Source: Termitomyces sp. T153
Lineage: Eukaryota > Basidiomycota > Agaricomycetes > Agaricales > Lyophyllaceae
NCBI GenBank assembly: GCA_018296165.2
Contig: JACKQL020000006.1
Coordinates: 1,240,001 to 1,304,000 of the forward strand
Direction of reading: 5' to 3'
DNA length: 64,000 nucleotides
Positions 20,403 to 32,420 of the stretch are shown piece after piece. Both the position numbers and the translations under genes were made by a program. The number at the start of each line of letters is the position of its first letter. Position 1 is the stretch's first letter. The notes below the pieces were generated by a model. It made no database searches. It was not told where the DNA came from and worked only from the letters and a program-made list of their open reading frames with translations.

Positions 20403-20971
20403 GAATTTGTAAGGATGACCTCTGGAGGCTGTGGCTCAATCACACAACTGGGCAGAGGGAGATCCAAAGTCTATTCAGTATCTACAAGAAGTTCTAGAGT
20501 TCTAGCTAGTCACCTGGCAGAGGGAGATCCAAAGAGAACAAGTCTAAGGATCTCCAATGCCAGTGTTTGGAAAATTTACTCTAGAGCTTCTGGAAAAAAC
20601 ACCCAACAACAACCAAATCCAGAGTCTGATCAAAAAGTGGAAATCCATTGTAAATGGCCTTGATCTCTGGACTCCCAGCACATGACCACATGAAAATATA
20701 ACCATAAGATAGCCCTTAGTTGAAAGTACCTGTGGTCCAAAGATGGGAGGCCTACAATCAGTGGTAGGCTGGAAATGCAGGAAACAATCCAGGGGTCTGG
20801 TGAGAGGCCATGTGGAGGGAGGCAACACTTGTCAGAATTATGGACAGAGAACCAGTGCAGCCTGAGGGCTAGAACTGGGGCCAGCAGATAGGGAAAGCAA
20901 AGGAGAATAAAGGGAAACCATAAGGAGGGAGAACAGGACAGAGGGGGAATGGGACATCCCCTGACAGAATT
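20403..20971 (-). mobile_element. Solo LTR, family A (-), with perfect target duplication
   Basis: The LTR spans 20408-20966 (TGTAAGGATGACC...CCCCTGACA on the plus strand, i.e. minus orientation relative to the copy at 11328). It is flanked by a 5-bp direct duplication, gaatt, at 20403-20407 and 20967-20971. No internal sequence is attached, so it is the product of LTR-LTR recombination. The ORFs inside are accidental. Confidence 0.88.
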
Positions 20972-21104
20972 AGTCTATATATCATGATAATCATGGGAAA
21001 ATAGCAACCTTTGGAAATGTCATATATGCTGCATTGGAACAGTCTGAGTACATCATTATTCCTACCATTTTATCACCAACTTCTGATGATGCAGTCACAA
21101 TTCA

Positions 21105-23292
21105 AATCCTCTGGATCAATACCAGGCTATTTTGAAGATTGCACCACACCTGAAAAATGTACTTCAATGTCTTGCTGAGGATCCAACACAATTAGACAAC
21201 TTTATCAAAGAAGTACATCAATATATGCAGTTTTTTTATTATTATTCTATTTACTTCAACTACAGATCAAGAATGACATCAATGCAGCATGTACTGACAA
21301 CACTTTGTCTCTTAGGCCTGCAATCATCAAATATGTCTTAATTGACCCTGATGCCAACCTTGACCCCAAGGTACCTGAAACAGGAACCAAGGCATGTCAT
21401 GCCTTCAAACACCCAGTCTTTGCTTGCTATCTTTGTCCAAACAAGAAACTCACCAAATTTGATTGTGATCCAAAGTCAGCATTCTTACCTATTTTGATGT
21501 TGGCTCTAATCAATAAGTTTCTTGATATAGATCCTTCATGGAAAAAGTGAATGAAAGGCAGAATGGGTATGACATCACAGCCTCTGACTGGCTTTCCTTC
21601 ATATGTGATCTTGAACTTTTCAATATCAATGACTCAACAAAGGGATTGATGAGAGGTCCCTTGCTCCTGAAAGTAAGCTTACATTCATCTCAAGGCTTTT
21701 GACTCCATCTTCAACATATTTTTACTGGGCCATCATCTGCACTTTCCAGCTGTTGCAATGTAACAAAGCCATGTATTGCCTATCTCCATGGCCTGAAAGA
21801 GGTCACTGCAAGGACAATTGCTTATGTGGCTATTCAAGTATGTATATTGACTATCTATGATCAGTTACAGTGCTGATCTATCTAGGCTCACTTTGTGTTC
21901 TGTTCAGTGGAAAAGTGGAGCTGCAAAGATGGATACTTTGACTTACATAAGTTTTGGCATATGATTGTCCATCTCTTTGAGTCCAATCCTGAGGAGCCAT
22001 GGGTCATTGAGACTCTTGAATGGTGGAATGTGTGAGTGTTCCAAGTCATAGTAATCTTTGGACATGGCTGATGTATCTTGTTGCAGGAATGTACTTGAAC
22101 TCAAGTCTGAGCTGAAGAGGAAGAGAAAGCAAAGGGCAGTGTCTGAGGAAGTGGAATCTCAGAGTGATGATGCCTGTGGAAGACTTGCAAAACCAAACAA
22201 GTATCTCAATTCTAGTCTTATGCATACACCCCCATATTTTGCTGATGATTGACAGGAATCATCATCACCCACCTTGCAGGAAGCCTGTTCAGACTCCTCT
22301 CCACATGTGAGCATCAAACATTCTTCTTCACACCATCATGCACATGGTACTGGCTCATCACATTGCCAACAAGTTTTCTACCACAATGGTCATGAACACC
22401 AACACATCTACTCAGAATATCAACATCAAAAATATTATCAACAAGAAGACCAACAATATGGTATGTGGTCATCTGATGAACATTGGCATAAGGACTACTA
22501 TCATGATTATCAGACCCTCAAATTATTATACACAAAGAACTTCATTGACCTCATTGATGATACCATCAAGACAAGAGACTTCAACAACCAGACCCTCAAC
22601 ATGGAGATTCTCATCAAGATCATCAAGGCTATTGCTACAATCATCACCAGACCAACAACCTTCAAGCATCCAGGACACCATGAGGATTGATATCTCAATG
22701 GTCTAGATGATGAGCACCAACACAAAGATTTTCCTCATTATTCCATGTATCATCTTCAAACTTACTTTGACAAAAGGCCTCTGAGTTTTTTGTATTTGAC
22801 TGTTAATAGCTATTTTTATGATGTATCAAAAATCTACATAGCACAATCCTCATTATTCCCTGACACAGCAATGTGAAAACCCTCTCCCAGGCCCTTGCCC
22901 ACCACTCCAACACATCCAGCCTTTGCCATCAACACATCTTCATAACCGAAATTTTGTTATAAGTCCTTATTCTGCTATGATTGTTCAAATTTTCATGTGC
23001 CTCAAAACACATTCTACTAGCCTACCCATCATTCACTCCAAACTCAGCAGTGTGGCAACACTTCAAGTTCTATGTCCTTCTGACATCAGCAGTCTCAAGT
23101 CCAAATGTCAAGCCAATCATGTCAACAATCTCCGATGGGATGCAATGGGGACAAGGAGGAACATGATTTGTCTGAGTCTGAGGCAGGGGAGAAAGGTGCT
23201 GCACACATGAGCAAAGATGAGGACAAGCATAGTTCGGACAACTCCCAGGAGGATCAAGAAGAGGGTTATGATGGATCTGGTGAGGAAGGTTA
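21105..23292 (+). pseudogene. DUF6698-type protein relic
   Basis: Coding pieces separated by good introns: KIAPHLKNVLQCLAEDP..., intron 21213-21265, then KYVLIDPDANLDPKVPE and VFACYLCPNKKLTKFDCDP; a degraded gap; NGYDITASDWLSFICD, DSTKGLMRGPLLLK; HIFTGPSSALSS; YLHGLKEVTARTIAYVAIQ, intron 21838-21885, AHFVFCSVEKWSCKDGYFD, ESNPEEPWVIETLEWWN, intron 22030-22086, and a basic stretch ELKSELKRKRKQR. This order (GFxHxxTG/LLCP, YP.F.Y, D...GL..G.LL.., IFTSPSSA, G...VTPR.IAYAA.Q.RFALS, ..WW) is the Agaricomycete DUF6698 domain, of unknown function. The 22274-22690 part is a His-rich ATC/CAC low-complexity tract and the end (to 23290) is acidic. Frame breaks between 21480 and 21900 indicate a pseudogene. 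Confidence 0.65.
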
Positions 23293-23317
23293 GGAAGATG
23301 GCCTCTTGGGGACCAAA

Positions 23318-24634
23318 CTCGACGTGCCAGAGAGTGTTGCCCGGCCGCCCCAACTTTTCAAGCGCCATCTGAGTCGTTAAGTATCACTTACTTGTTTTTG
23401 TTCACCATAGCTGCTTAGTGTTCTCATTATTTTCTGATCCTGTGCTTTGTCGGACTGTATTGCTTGTTCCTGCTGGTCTGTTTTTCGGCGGTCTTGCTCA
23501 TGCTTACTCTAATTGTCATCTCGATGTCTTGTCGAAATCATGTACTTATTACCATCCATGTTTTATATTACTGATAGATAAGAAAGGTATGAGTACAAAG
23601 TATATACATCCTTATATGACCCATACATGGAAGCTAATCTATACATGGGATAGACGGCGGACATCGAAGCCTGACAGACGTCATACCATGTATGGCCAAG
23701 TAAGGGTGCACATCCATGTAATGTCGTACATGGAGTGCCACCTGGATTTTGGCACAGGTACCGACTGATAGCCCATGTGTGCCCAGCTATAGGGTATATA
23801 TGGCGGTGTTGTTTTTGTAGTACAAAAAATTAAAGCTTGTCCTGAAGTTTCCCAAAACCTGACCTCCAATCCACAATCTTTCCGCACCAACGGGCAACAT
23901 ATTGCCTAAAAAAGAAATTTTCATTTTTCTTTGATTTTTGAGAGCTATGTAACTACTGTCTGTCTCTTTCCACCGGAATTCAAATTTTGAGAACGGGTGC
24001 CTTGGCAATAATTCAATAATTGATCTCAGCTCATGAATGAATGAATTTTAACCGCCGGCAAGCTACACTACTGAGCCAAGAACCGGGGGTGACTATCACA
24101 TCACTCCTAGTTAATGTGGAATGTCGTAAGTGTTCTTCTACTCTTATTCTAGTGTTGTCATACATCGCCTGTTAGCTTTTGTGTCGGCGTGTCTCATATG
24201 AGAACTTTGTTTTGCCTTGCCTTGTCTAGCATATTGGCCAGTGTTTTTCAACAAATTTAACGAGCGATCCATGCATGTAAGTAACACCTCCTTATGTAAA
24301 TTTACGTTGAAATCTGTCATCGTACATGATCTTTCTAACGCCTATGATGCTCGGGATTGTAATGTCAGTTTTTTCAATTATTTTTTGGCCTGAATGGGCC
24401 TCAAATCCGCAAAGCTAGTTCTTTTTGCGGACAAGTTTCCACTCGATGAACACACAATGTGTGGCAAACGCACCGCACTCTTCTCCCCAACATCATCCCG
24501 GGCCGAAGGGCTACTGCCCACACAAAGAAATAAACCAAAGTTAAACATCGCTCTAGCATAGCAGCATAGACGATAGAACCGAACCCATCACAAATCTTCA
24601 ACAAAAACCACGCACAACTCAATTCAATTTCAAT
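23318..24634. other. Host-block intergenic sequence
   Basis: CpG present. The 116-codon frame at 23418-23768 (+) has no recognisable domain. No other gene or repeat recognised. Confidence 0.45.
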
Positions 24635-25440
24635 TCAATCAACACAGATACTGTTACATATTGTACAAAAGCCAAACGGGGCGGGATCGGGGATTGGATA
24701 GGGATGTAAGGAACGGAGTAGGTGGATACAATATATCAACAAGCTATGAAGGCTAAGAATGATCAAGAAATATCAAGAAAAGTGATCACACACACACACA
24801 ACACATAAATAACTACTCTCCACACCGACCAACACCGAGAACGAAGATCGAGGATCGAGGTGGGGAGAAGCAATCAATAATTAAGAAAATAACAACGAGA
24901 GGAAAACGCGTGCGTGTATTGGTTGCTAGCTGTGTTGATGTACAAGTTCCAATCGATCGATCAACCAGTATCACCGAGGGTTGTTTGACAAAACTGAACA
25001 ACAGGGTCAGATATGAGGCCCTGTTATAGGTCAAAAAGCCAGCGGACGCCCCGACTTTTTCCAGAGTCGGAGGCGGACTAGGTGATTATGGTAGTGAGTG
25101 GGGAGTGCAGAAGGCCGGGTGGGCAAGACAAAGGCAATGAGCGTGGGGTGTTGGTTAGAGTTTTTGAGTTGCGCTGGGGATGATTGGGTTTGGGTTTGAT
25201 GATGATGATGGGTGATGGATGGGTGGAGGGAAAGAGGTTATAGGGCAGATCTACATTCTTTAATATCAACCTTCACACGAAAGGTTATTAGATTTGACAA
25301 CTTACGGAATGGACAGCATGATGGGAGGCAATAACAGTAACAGCAGCAATTGTTTTTTTTTTTGTTTTTGTTTTTTTTTTCGAGAAATTAGTGTCCTCTG
25401 TATCACGTTGTAAAAACTCAAGAATCATGGCCTCACGACG
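24635..25440. other. 3' flank of the Zn2Cys6 gene (duplicated elsewhere)
   Basis: Downstream region of the minus-strand Zn2Cys6 gene, matched by 13505-13985. It contains a stem AACAGGG...CCCTGTT and a CGCCCCGAC...GTCGGAGGCG pair, a (ca)n run at about 24788, and T/G homopolymer runs at 25350-25380. Likely 3' UTR plus downstream sequence. Confidence 0.55.
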
Positions 25441-25448
25441 GCCTCACC

Positions 25449-26506
25449 TCACTCGGCATGTTCGCCCTCGGTCTCCTTTGGCTGTTCACCGGCGACTGGA
25501 GCCTCAATCGGAGTCGGAGTCGGACCAGCCTCAGCCTCCTTGACGCGCTTCGCCTTCTTCGGCGCCTTTCCCTCTGTGCTCTTCCTCTTCTTCTTCTCAA
25601 CGGGCGCGGTGACAGCGGCAGGGACGACACCCACGGCGGGTGTGCTTTCCGCGGCAGCAGGCGCAGGCGCAGCGGTGGCATTGGTCTTGCCCTGCTCGTT
25701 GGGGACCGGGGCAGGAGGCGGGGGGTGGAAGAGCCCTGGATACGGGAACGGGTGGCCGTAGGGTGGCAAAAAGTACGGAAGGCCGTGTGGAGGGGGCGGT
25801 GCGGCACCGTGGGGCTGGTGTGCGTCCTCGGTGGGAGGGGGGTGGATGAAGCCCGGGGGCGGGTAGTACATGGGGTAGAAGCCAAGGGGCGGGTGGGCGT
25901 CGGGCGAGACGTAGCCAGGCGGGGGGGCAGGCGGGGGTGCCGGGCCGGGGAGCCATTCTGCGTCGGGTGCGGCGGGGTCGGGGATCTGCTCTGCGGGGAG
26001 CTTGTTCTTGCGTTTGTAGGGCCCGCGCTTGATGCCTTTTTTGCGCTCCTTGCGCTGGCCGTCGACGCAGGTGTCTGGCGTGTTGTATTTGATGCAGCGC
26101 TCGCACGGCCGGCTTTCGTCGCAGCGCTTGCAGGCGTTGGCGCAGTTGGTGCACTGGCGGCCGTCAGCAAGAACACACGAGACAAGACCGCACGCACAGC
26201 CATTTTCACCTGCTTGCGCTTCGGCCGCAGCGCCTGCGCCTGTGCGCTCGCTGCGGCATTGTAAGCTGTCAGGACGTGAGACGAGGCGCAATCAACAGCA
26301 AGACAGGGCGCACGCTGGGTCTGCGGGTTCGCATAGTAGACCGGGTGCAGCATCATGTACGCAGCCTGGCCAGTCCCCGCGCCGTCGCTGGCCTCCTGCG
26401 CTGCCGGGAACGGCAGATACGGATAGGCACCCTGCGGTGGCGGCGGGTAGCCCGTAAAAGTGGGCGGGAAGGGCGATTCTGCAGGCTTGGGCGGCTCAGA
26501 GGCCAT
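25449..26506 (-). CDS. Zn2Cys6 fungal-type transcription factor
   Basis: Two exons (26506-26198 and 26153-25449; intron 44 nt, GTGCGT...GCCAG with a GCTGAC branch site) encode 337 aa. Splicing completes a canonical binuclear zinc cluster, C104-x2-C107-x6-C114-x5-C120-x2-C123-x8-C132 (CTNCANACKRC, RPCERCIKYNTPDTC). It is followed by the basic linker RKERKKGIKRGPYKRKNK, typical of DNA-contacting segments. The N-terminus is rich in P and Y (GYPPPPQGAYPYLPF). Residues from about 160 to 260 are Pro/Gly/Tyr-rich and the end is Lys/Glu/Ala-rich, as in activation regions. No fungal-specific middle homology domain is visible. A second, in-frame intron at 26313-26266 (48 nt) is possible and would remove 16 residues. 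Nuclear; target genes unknown. Large antisense ORFs here are shadows of GC-rich coding. Confidence 0.9.
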
Positions 26507-27000
26507 CGCTCGGTCTGCGCCATCGTCGTTCGTTACAAACCAAGCAGTCAGTAAAAAAACGCTCACTCCGATTGTCGGCGCTCAGAGTTGTCTTGCTCTC
26601 GACGCTGTCCAGTTGGCCGCGAGAATCAACCACACGTGTCAACTATCCGAACCTTAATATTTCCATGGCCCGTGCGCAGCACATCAATACCCTCTCCCTC
26701 CCTCTCCCCCCCTCGCCGCACCGTCTGCCACAGGAATTCCGTCGTCCGTCGTCCTCGACTCGGTTTCCAACCCAGTTGGCTCCGCTACAACTCTCCGACC
26801 AGACTCCGCTCCCGCTCCAACTTTATTTCACACCCAGCCCGTGCCCACGGTAGATGTAGAATACTGTACTATTATGGCAATGTTTCTACAATACACGTTT
26901 GTGGGTTCCACCAGTTTTCATCACCATCAAAATGCAACGTACTGCATCAGTGCAGACAAGTCAATGTGACATATAGTATTAGGTATTCTGAAGTCTAGAT
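26507..27000. promoter_or_regulatory. Upstream region of the Zn2Cys6 gene
   Basis: CpG-containing, with a C/T-rich stretch at 26690-26720 on the plus strand (a purine-rich tract in the gene's sense). No clear TATA box. The host block fades out at about 27.0 kb. Confidence 0.4.
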
Positions 27001-27859
27001 AACTCAGCATTGCCTCCATGACAGTGTGTTGTATCATGATAAAACTAAAAACAAATAAGGAATTGATGAGGCAGGAACACTTCATAACAGCAGCTGAGTA
27101 GCAGATTGTAAAATATGAAAATGTAAACTAACATTATATGTACATCAGCTGGAAAATGTTCATACAGTACATAGAAACTGAAATAAAGAAAACATAAATT
27201 TGATAGACACTGAGACAAAAAAACAGATGTCATAAGCATTCTTTGTAAAATATAATTGTTTCAAAGAGAGTATGTATATCCTTTACAATATATCATACTC
27301 TTCAGAATCAAATGAACACTTGTAGTTTTCCAGCACTGAAAGTGACTAGGCTGAGCTTGTATATATTTGTGACATTTAACGTTCATGGATATACCATATC
27401 TCTCTACATAGTTTATATTGCTTTGACAGTTGAACCTCTTATGTTATTTCATTTACACCAATATCACGAAGTTGGTGCTAAAAAAGTACTATTTACAGTA
27501 GGCCAACTATTGGCTTATTGATTGTGTATGCAAACATGTCTGTAGTTAAGAACATCCTCCTATTGTAATGGTAGCACTGCACTTATGGGCATGACATCTC
27601 CTGGGACTCCTCTTACTGGGGGCACTACATCCTCTTGAGCTCTGTCCAGAGCTCAATGCATATGTGGATGGACAGACATCAGCCTCTCTAGGCCATTTTT
27701 TTTTTCTTGCCCATTGGGCAAAGGGTCTCTCTCATAGTGTCTGTGCACCAACTGTAGTAGAAAGACAAAAAGTGGTTCAATATCCAGCCAGCCAAAAAAT
27801 TGGCTGACATAATTGTTGATGGATGCTGGCTTGATGGCCCATCAACTTCTGGACTCAGT
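27001..27859. other. AT-rich TE-block sequence
   Basis: No gene recognised. Short frames such as 27045-27239 (-) and 27312-27521 (+) have no supporting features. Confidence 0.5.
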
Positions 27860-29561
27860 CATTTTGACTTCTGTCTTTTAGCTAGCTGTGCAGTGTGTAT
27901 GCCCTGCACCTCCAAGTATCTATCAAGGGCCTCTAGGTCCTTGCAAGTAGCTAGGGTTCCCCATGTGGTGTCCTCCAGACTCCACCAAACCTCAAATTCA
28001 AGGTTTGCTCCTTTTCAGTGATGACTTATGAGGCCATTGACAAAACAATTCTGGTCATCTGGGGCCTCAAAGTTGTACAGCTTGAGTTTGCACAGTTAGG
28101 TGACAAAGCATTGATACTAGCTTAGTACAGGCATAGCAATGCAATGTGGAACTCAGGATGTATCCTACATTCCTGAAGGGCCAATAGCAACTCCAATACA
28201 TATGTGGAGGTCTCATGGGAGACTTCTAAGATCTTGTATGGCCCAACTTACTTGGAGCAGAGCTTTTTTGCCCTGCCTTTTGGGAGTTTGAGGTTTTCTT
28301 TCAAAAAGTACACTAATGCATCTTTCTCTAGCTAAATTAGGTTGCCAATACATATTAGACTTTGTCTGAAAGACATGTGCTTCAATTATTGTGTAAGGGG
28401 ACCAGTCTTCAGACCATCTCAACCCTAGCCTAGCTTAGTATGTGAGGACTGGCACTCTATCTAGCCAGCCTCTGGACTGCCTGGTCTTATCTTACTCCCT
28501 TTCCATCTTGGCTCCCAGGCCTAATGGGTATACTGTACTTGGCACATGGTGTATTGTTGTCAATCATTGATCCTTCTACTACCAGACCAAATTAGTCAAT
28601 ATGTTGTAGTCATTGGCCTCTGCTTTGTCATCAAGTTGTAGTCAGCAGCCTCTGACATAGTCATAGGTACTTAGTCATCTAAGTAGTCTTGTAGTATATA
28701 AGGCAGACCTGGGGATAGACTATCCCCAGTCTGGACAATAGCATCGCTTCTGGGTTTATTCACTAGTGTGACTGTGAGCTTGGCCAGTGCTGCTCCTTGC
28801 CTCACTCTGCCCTCTGCCTCTGCCACTCTCTTGACTGCCCACCACTTGCCTGCTGGTCTCCAGGCTGGCTAGCTCACTGTTCACCTTCCTGACTGTTGGT
28901 TAGGATGTGAGTGATGGGCTTGGCTTGAACCATCCATGGCCAACATCCCCTCACATATTGCATTGTGTGCTGCAGCCAAGTTCTTTGATTCCTCTGGAGT
29001 CAGACCTGATTTTCCAAATCATAGATAACATATACCCAGTGTTCAATTTGAATGGTGCATACTTTGTTGTCTCATTATGTGCAAACTCTGTCAGATCAAT
29101 GCAATCTAACCAGTCCTTCTGATCTGGGTGCACTACTGTGCACAAAATCTGACCAATGTTCCTATTGGCATGTTTGGTTTGCCCATCTGTCTGAAGATGA
29201 AAGGACATAGACATTAGAAGCTGTGCTCCTAATAGTTTGTTCAGTTCATGCCACCATGTTGATGTGAACTTTATTGCTAACCATTGAACTTGGGAGACCA
29301 TGGAGTCTCACAATCTCTCTCATATAAACCCATGACAGCTGGTACACTGTCATGGTAGTGTGTACTGGTATTAGGTGTACCATACTTGTTGTGCAACAGA
29401 TATTTATCTATGAGTAGTTATATCCTTTGGACTCAGGGAATGGGCCTACAAAGTCCATTCCTATTGAATCACAAGGCTTGACCAGAATGGGCAAGGAATG
29501 CAACTTCTCCAAAGAGAGCTCACAATTGACATGTTGTGCAGAATGCTCTTGTATCTGCAAC
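27860..29561 (-). pseudogene. Ty3/gypsy integrase, split by a solo LTR
   Basis: Minus-strand pieces in order: SIGMDFVGPFPESKGYNY (about 29440), TSMVHLIPVHTTMT, MREIVRLHGLPSSMVS, FTSTWWHELNKLLGAQL, SFHLQTDGQTKHANRNIGQ and HPDQKDWLDCIDLTEFAHN, i.e. the catalytic core (D..., D..., E region; the second aspartate segment is degraded). Then, beyond the inserted LTR, IIEAHVFQTKSNM, KLPKGRAKKLCSK, VGPYKILEVSHETSTYVLEL, CRIHPEFHIALL, and a final FEVWWSLEDTTWGTL...LEALDRYLEV segment at the position of the C-terminal chromodomain-like tail. It integrates retrotransposon cDNA; many stops and frame changes make it inactive. At 29561 it is cut by another LTR (family B). Confidence 0.85.
28387..28960. mobile_element. 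Solo LTR, family D, with perfect target duplication
   Basis: The LTR at 28392-28955 (TGTAAGGGGACC...CCCCTCACA) is flanked by a perfect 5-bp duplication, tattg, at 28387-28391 and 28956-28960. A TATATAAGG promoter-like sequence lies at about 28696. Removing the LTR and one tattg restores an open integrase frame across the join, which proves insertion into an existing Ty3 element. It is related to the LTRs of the KH-domain element at 60257-63266. Confidence 0.9.
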
Positions 29562-29975
29562 TGTTAGGTCCAGCTGACTCAGGAGGGTCTCACTGTAGAG
29601 TAAGCAACCCACTAGTCAGAAAACTGCAATGACTAAGGGAACTTGGAAAGCATTGGAGTTTGATGGGGGTTGAATGGATAATCGAAAAGTTTGGAGGTGG
29701 TGAAAATACTAAAAGTTCAGAGGTGGCAAGAATACTAAGTTCAGAGGCTGATCAAGATTAGAGGACTCGGGAATTGAGCTGGAGTTTTGTTGAAGATTAA
29801 GGTCAATGAATAGATTATGATTTGGAGTAATAGAGTTAATAGGGATAAGTGCTGGAAAACAGATAATGCTAGGCAACACATAATGCCAGGAAACCAAAGG
29901 CTGGGAAATGTACATAGGTTAGAGGCAATATCAAAACTAGAGTACTGACTATGATGGTACAGTACTTATAATAGA
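29562..29975 (+). repeat. LTR family B, partial (copy 1)
   Basis: Starts TGTTAGGTCCAGCTGAC. It is similar to 53407-53705, sharing tgtagag(t/c)aagcaacc, aactgcaatgactaa, ttggagtttgat and gagctggagttttgtt-type blocks. The right boundary is not clear. It interrupts the Ty3 integrase at 29561. Confidence 0.6.
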
Positions 29976-30491
29976 TTGTTTGGGTTCTCAGATGGTTTTA
30001 GGGGTTGAGATGGGGATATCAAGTGTAGTGCTGAGGTCTAGGTTGTGTTCTGAGACTGGAAATGGGGTGGTAGTGCCAAAACAAGGTTGGTGGCACTGCC
30101 AGGGGTCTTTGGGTTGGGGTAGCATTGGGTTTCAGAGTCTTGAAAGAATGCAGGAGGTTCAACAAATTGTGTTTGTAAGGGGGATACAAAGGAGGTGGAG
30201 ATCCAGGTATGGGAAGTGGTCCTGGATAGTTTCCTGGCAAGTTTGTTCCAGGGCCTGGAGAGTAAGGGCCTTGTCAATATAGCTTAGCATATGCTCAGAG
30301 CATTCATCTGGCTCTTCCAGGGTTTGTGGTTTTGGAACAGGTCTCAGCCTGTCAGGGTGATTAGGGGTTCTTCCACTAGTAGAGTCTAGGTGCAAAATGT
30401 ACTGACACCCAAAGCCAAATTGGACTGGAAACATGCTGAGAGACCTATCATATGAGCAGCAGGCTGCTTGAAAAAGCCTCTCATGAAGTTA
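29976..30491 (-). other. Possible decayed Gag-like, proline-rich sequence
   Basis: Minus-strand frames (30434-30159 and 30277-30038) are rich in P, S, T and Q and resemble retrotransposon gag linkers, but no capsid or zinc-knuckle motif is visible. Confidence 0.3.
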
Positions 30492-30900
30492 TGTCAGAGG
30501 ACTGCTCTTACCAGATTCTCTGATTGTTTCCTTTATTTCAAGCCTGGCATTCATTGTCAACCTCCCATCTTCCAGTCACAAGTACTTTTGACTAAGGGCT
30601 ATCTTTTGAATATATTTGTACATGGTCATGTGCTGGAAGTCTCAAAATCAAGGCCATTTACAATGGCTTTTTGTTTTTGAATTGGATTCTAGATTTGATT
30701 GTTATTGAGTATTGATTCTAGAAGCTCTAGAGTAAATTTTCTGAACACTGGCATTGGAAATCCTTAGACTTGTTCTCTTTGGATTTCTCTGTGCCAGGTT
30801 AGTAGCTAGAACTCTAAATCTTCTTGTAGATGCTAAATAAACTTTGGATCTCTCTACCAGTTGTGTAATTGAGCCACAGCCTCCAGAGGTTGCTCTTACA
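30492..30900 (+). repeat. Solo LTR, family A (+)
   Basis: TGTCAGAGGACTGCTC to GTTGCTCTTACA, similar to 11328-11715. The flanking 5-mers agtta (30487-30491) and aatta (30901-30905) differ only by a G/A transition, so this is probably a solo LTR with a decayed target duplication. Confidence 0.8.
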
Positions 30901-32420
30901 AATTAAGTCCATGGAGAAGAATCAATGTGGCCTCCAGGTTGTTCCAGTAATGTTGCTCTATATCTAGGGTCTAGTGGGAGGGTCATATAGTGGTGGTTTG
31001 ATTCTTCTGTATGTAAAAGGAGACCACCAGATTGGCAAGGTCCTCAAAGTGTCTAGGTGAAAGGAAGACATGGATTTCTGCTATTAGTTCCTGCAGCTCA
31101 TTCTTTAGAGAAGTGTCATTCCAGAGAAGTTCAAGCATATATATGCATTGAGAGATTCCTGTGCTCTTAGAGCTTGTAGAATGTCAGGATGCAATCATTT
31201 CATACTTTGGCAGTAGCTTTGAAAGTGGGTTGCTCCAACTTCTTCAGAAGATTTTGAATCTATTGATAAACTCAGCTCATAAGAGCTAGAGTTCCCACAG
31301 GACTTCATTGCAGTGCTGGATATAGACTATGAGTTGCTCCTGTTACCTGAGCAAAAGATCCTTGCCTATTTTGGACACATTTCCTTGTCTAGGATTTGTG
31401 AAGGGACTAGAAGCAGCTAGAGTTGTTCTGGTTCCTTAACAGGAGGAGCTGTGGTTCTCCAAGTGTAAATAGGAGTTGGAGGCTTTCCATTATCATCCTA
31501 ACATACATTGGAGCCACTGCAAATGGGCCAGTACCTGCATACAATGAGGTGGCTCAAAGAGCTGTGGCCTGCCCTCCTATATTGGTTCACTAGTTGGGGC
31601 CTTAAGTGTTAGGAGGGGCTATTGAATGCAGTTTAGGGGGCAATTGTCTTATATAGATCACTCCTTTTAAGTTTGAGTCTGTTTGGTATTTTCAGTCAGT
31701 CTAAGAACAGTTGCTCAATCACTGCTCTTAGATGATTGTGCATTGTTTGGCAGTGATACTTGGTGGGCTCTTTCCACTCTCAGAGTGACAAACCATCCAT
31801 GATGTTGCAGAGGAATTGAAAACCTTTGCAGCTGTCTCTTAGGAGGATTGTCATCTTCTTCATATAACTATTCACTTCACATTCATAGAGTTTGCATTAT
31901 CATTCCTGTCATCATACAAAGTACCACTTGGTCTTTTTGAATTTGGGAGGCCCCCTCCTAGAGGCAGTGATGGTCCACAACTTGAGTAGAGTAGTCTTCA
32001 TCCAGTTTCTCCACCACTCCTTTCCAGGACCAGTGGTTCTTGACATGGTATAAAAGGTGGAGTGAGAGTAGATCACCTTTTAGTAATCCTTATTCCAAGT
32101 CTCATCTACCTTCACCTGAGTGGTCTGGCCTATTCAAAAGGCTACTCTTTCATTAGCCTGATTGCCCTAAGTGCATAGCTGAACTATAACTAGTTCCTAT
32201 GCACACATCTTCTACTAGGGAGCAACTTTCATGCTCTTCAGATTTTACTGGCAGTATATGCTCTAGCAGAACATATCCTTTTAGCCAGATATTATAGGCA
32301 GTGTTTTTTTAGAACACCACCCCTTGATCATCTACAAAGAACTGTCCAAAGTCTTTCAAATCATCATTCTAGAATCACTAAAGGGTGATTTGGTTTTTCC
32401 AAGTCAATGCCTTCCACATA
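30901..32420. other. TE-block sequence, probably decayed retroelement
   Basis: Nearly CpG-free. Minus-strand frames give protein-like but unrecognised stretches (e.g. ELIAEIHVFLSPRHFEDL near 31070 and VNSYMKKMTILLRD near 31880) with many stops, possibly gag. No diagnostic motif. Confidence 0.35.

Noticed and set aside
25458..26264. 268-codon plus-strand frame antisense to the Zn2Cys6 gene
   Set aside because: Shadow of GC-rich coding sequence; the minus strand has a canonical zinc cluster after splicing, the plus frame has no domain and an Arg/Gly/Leu-skewed composition.
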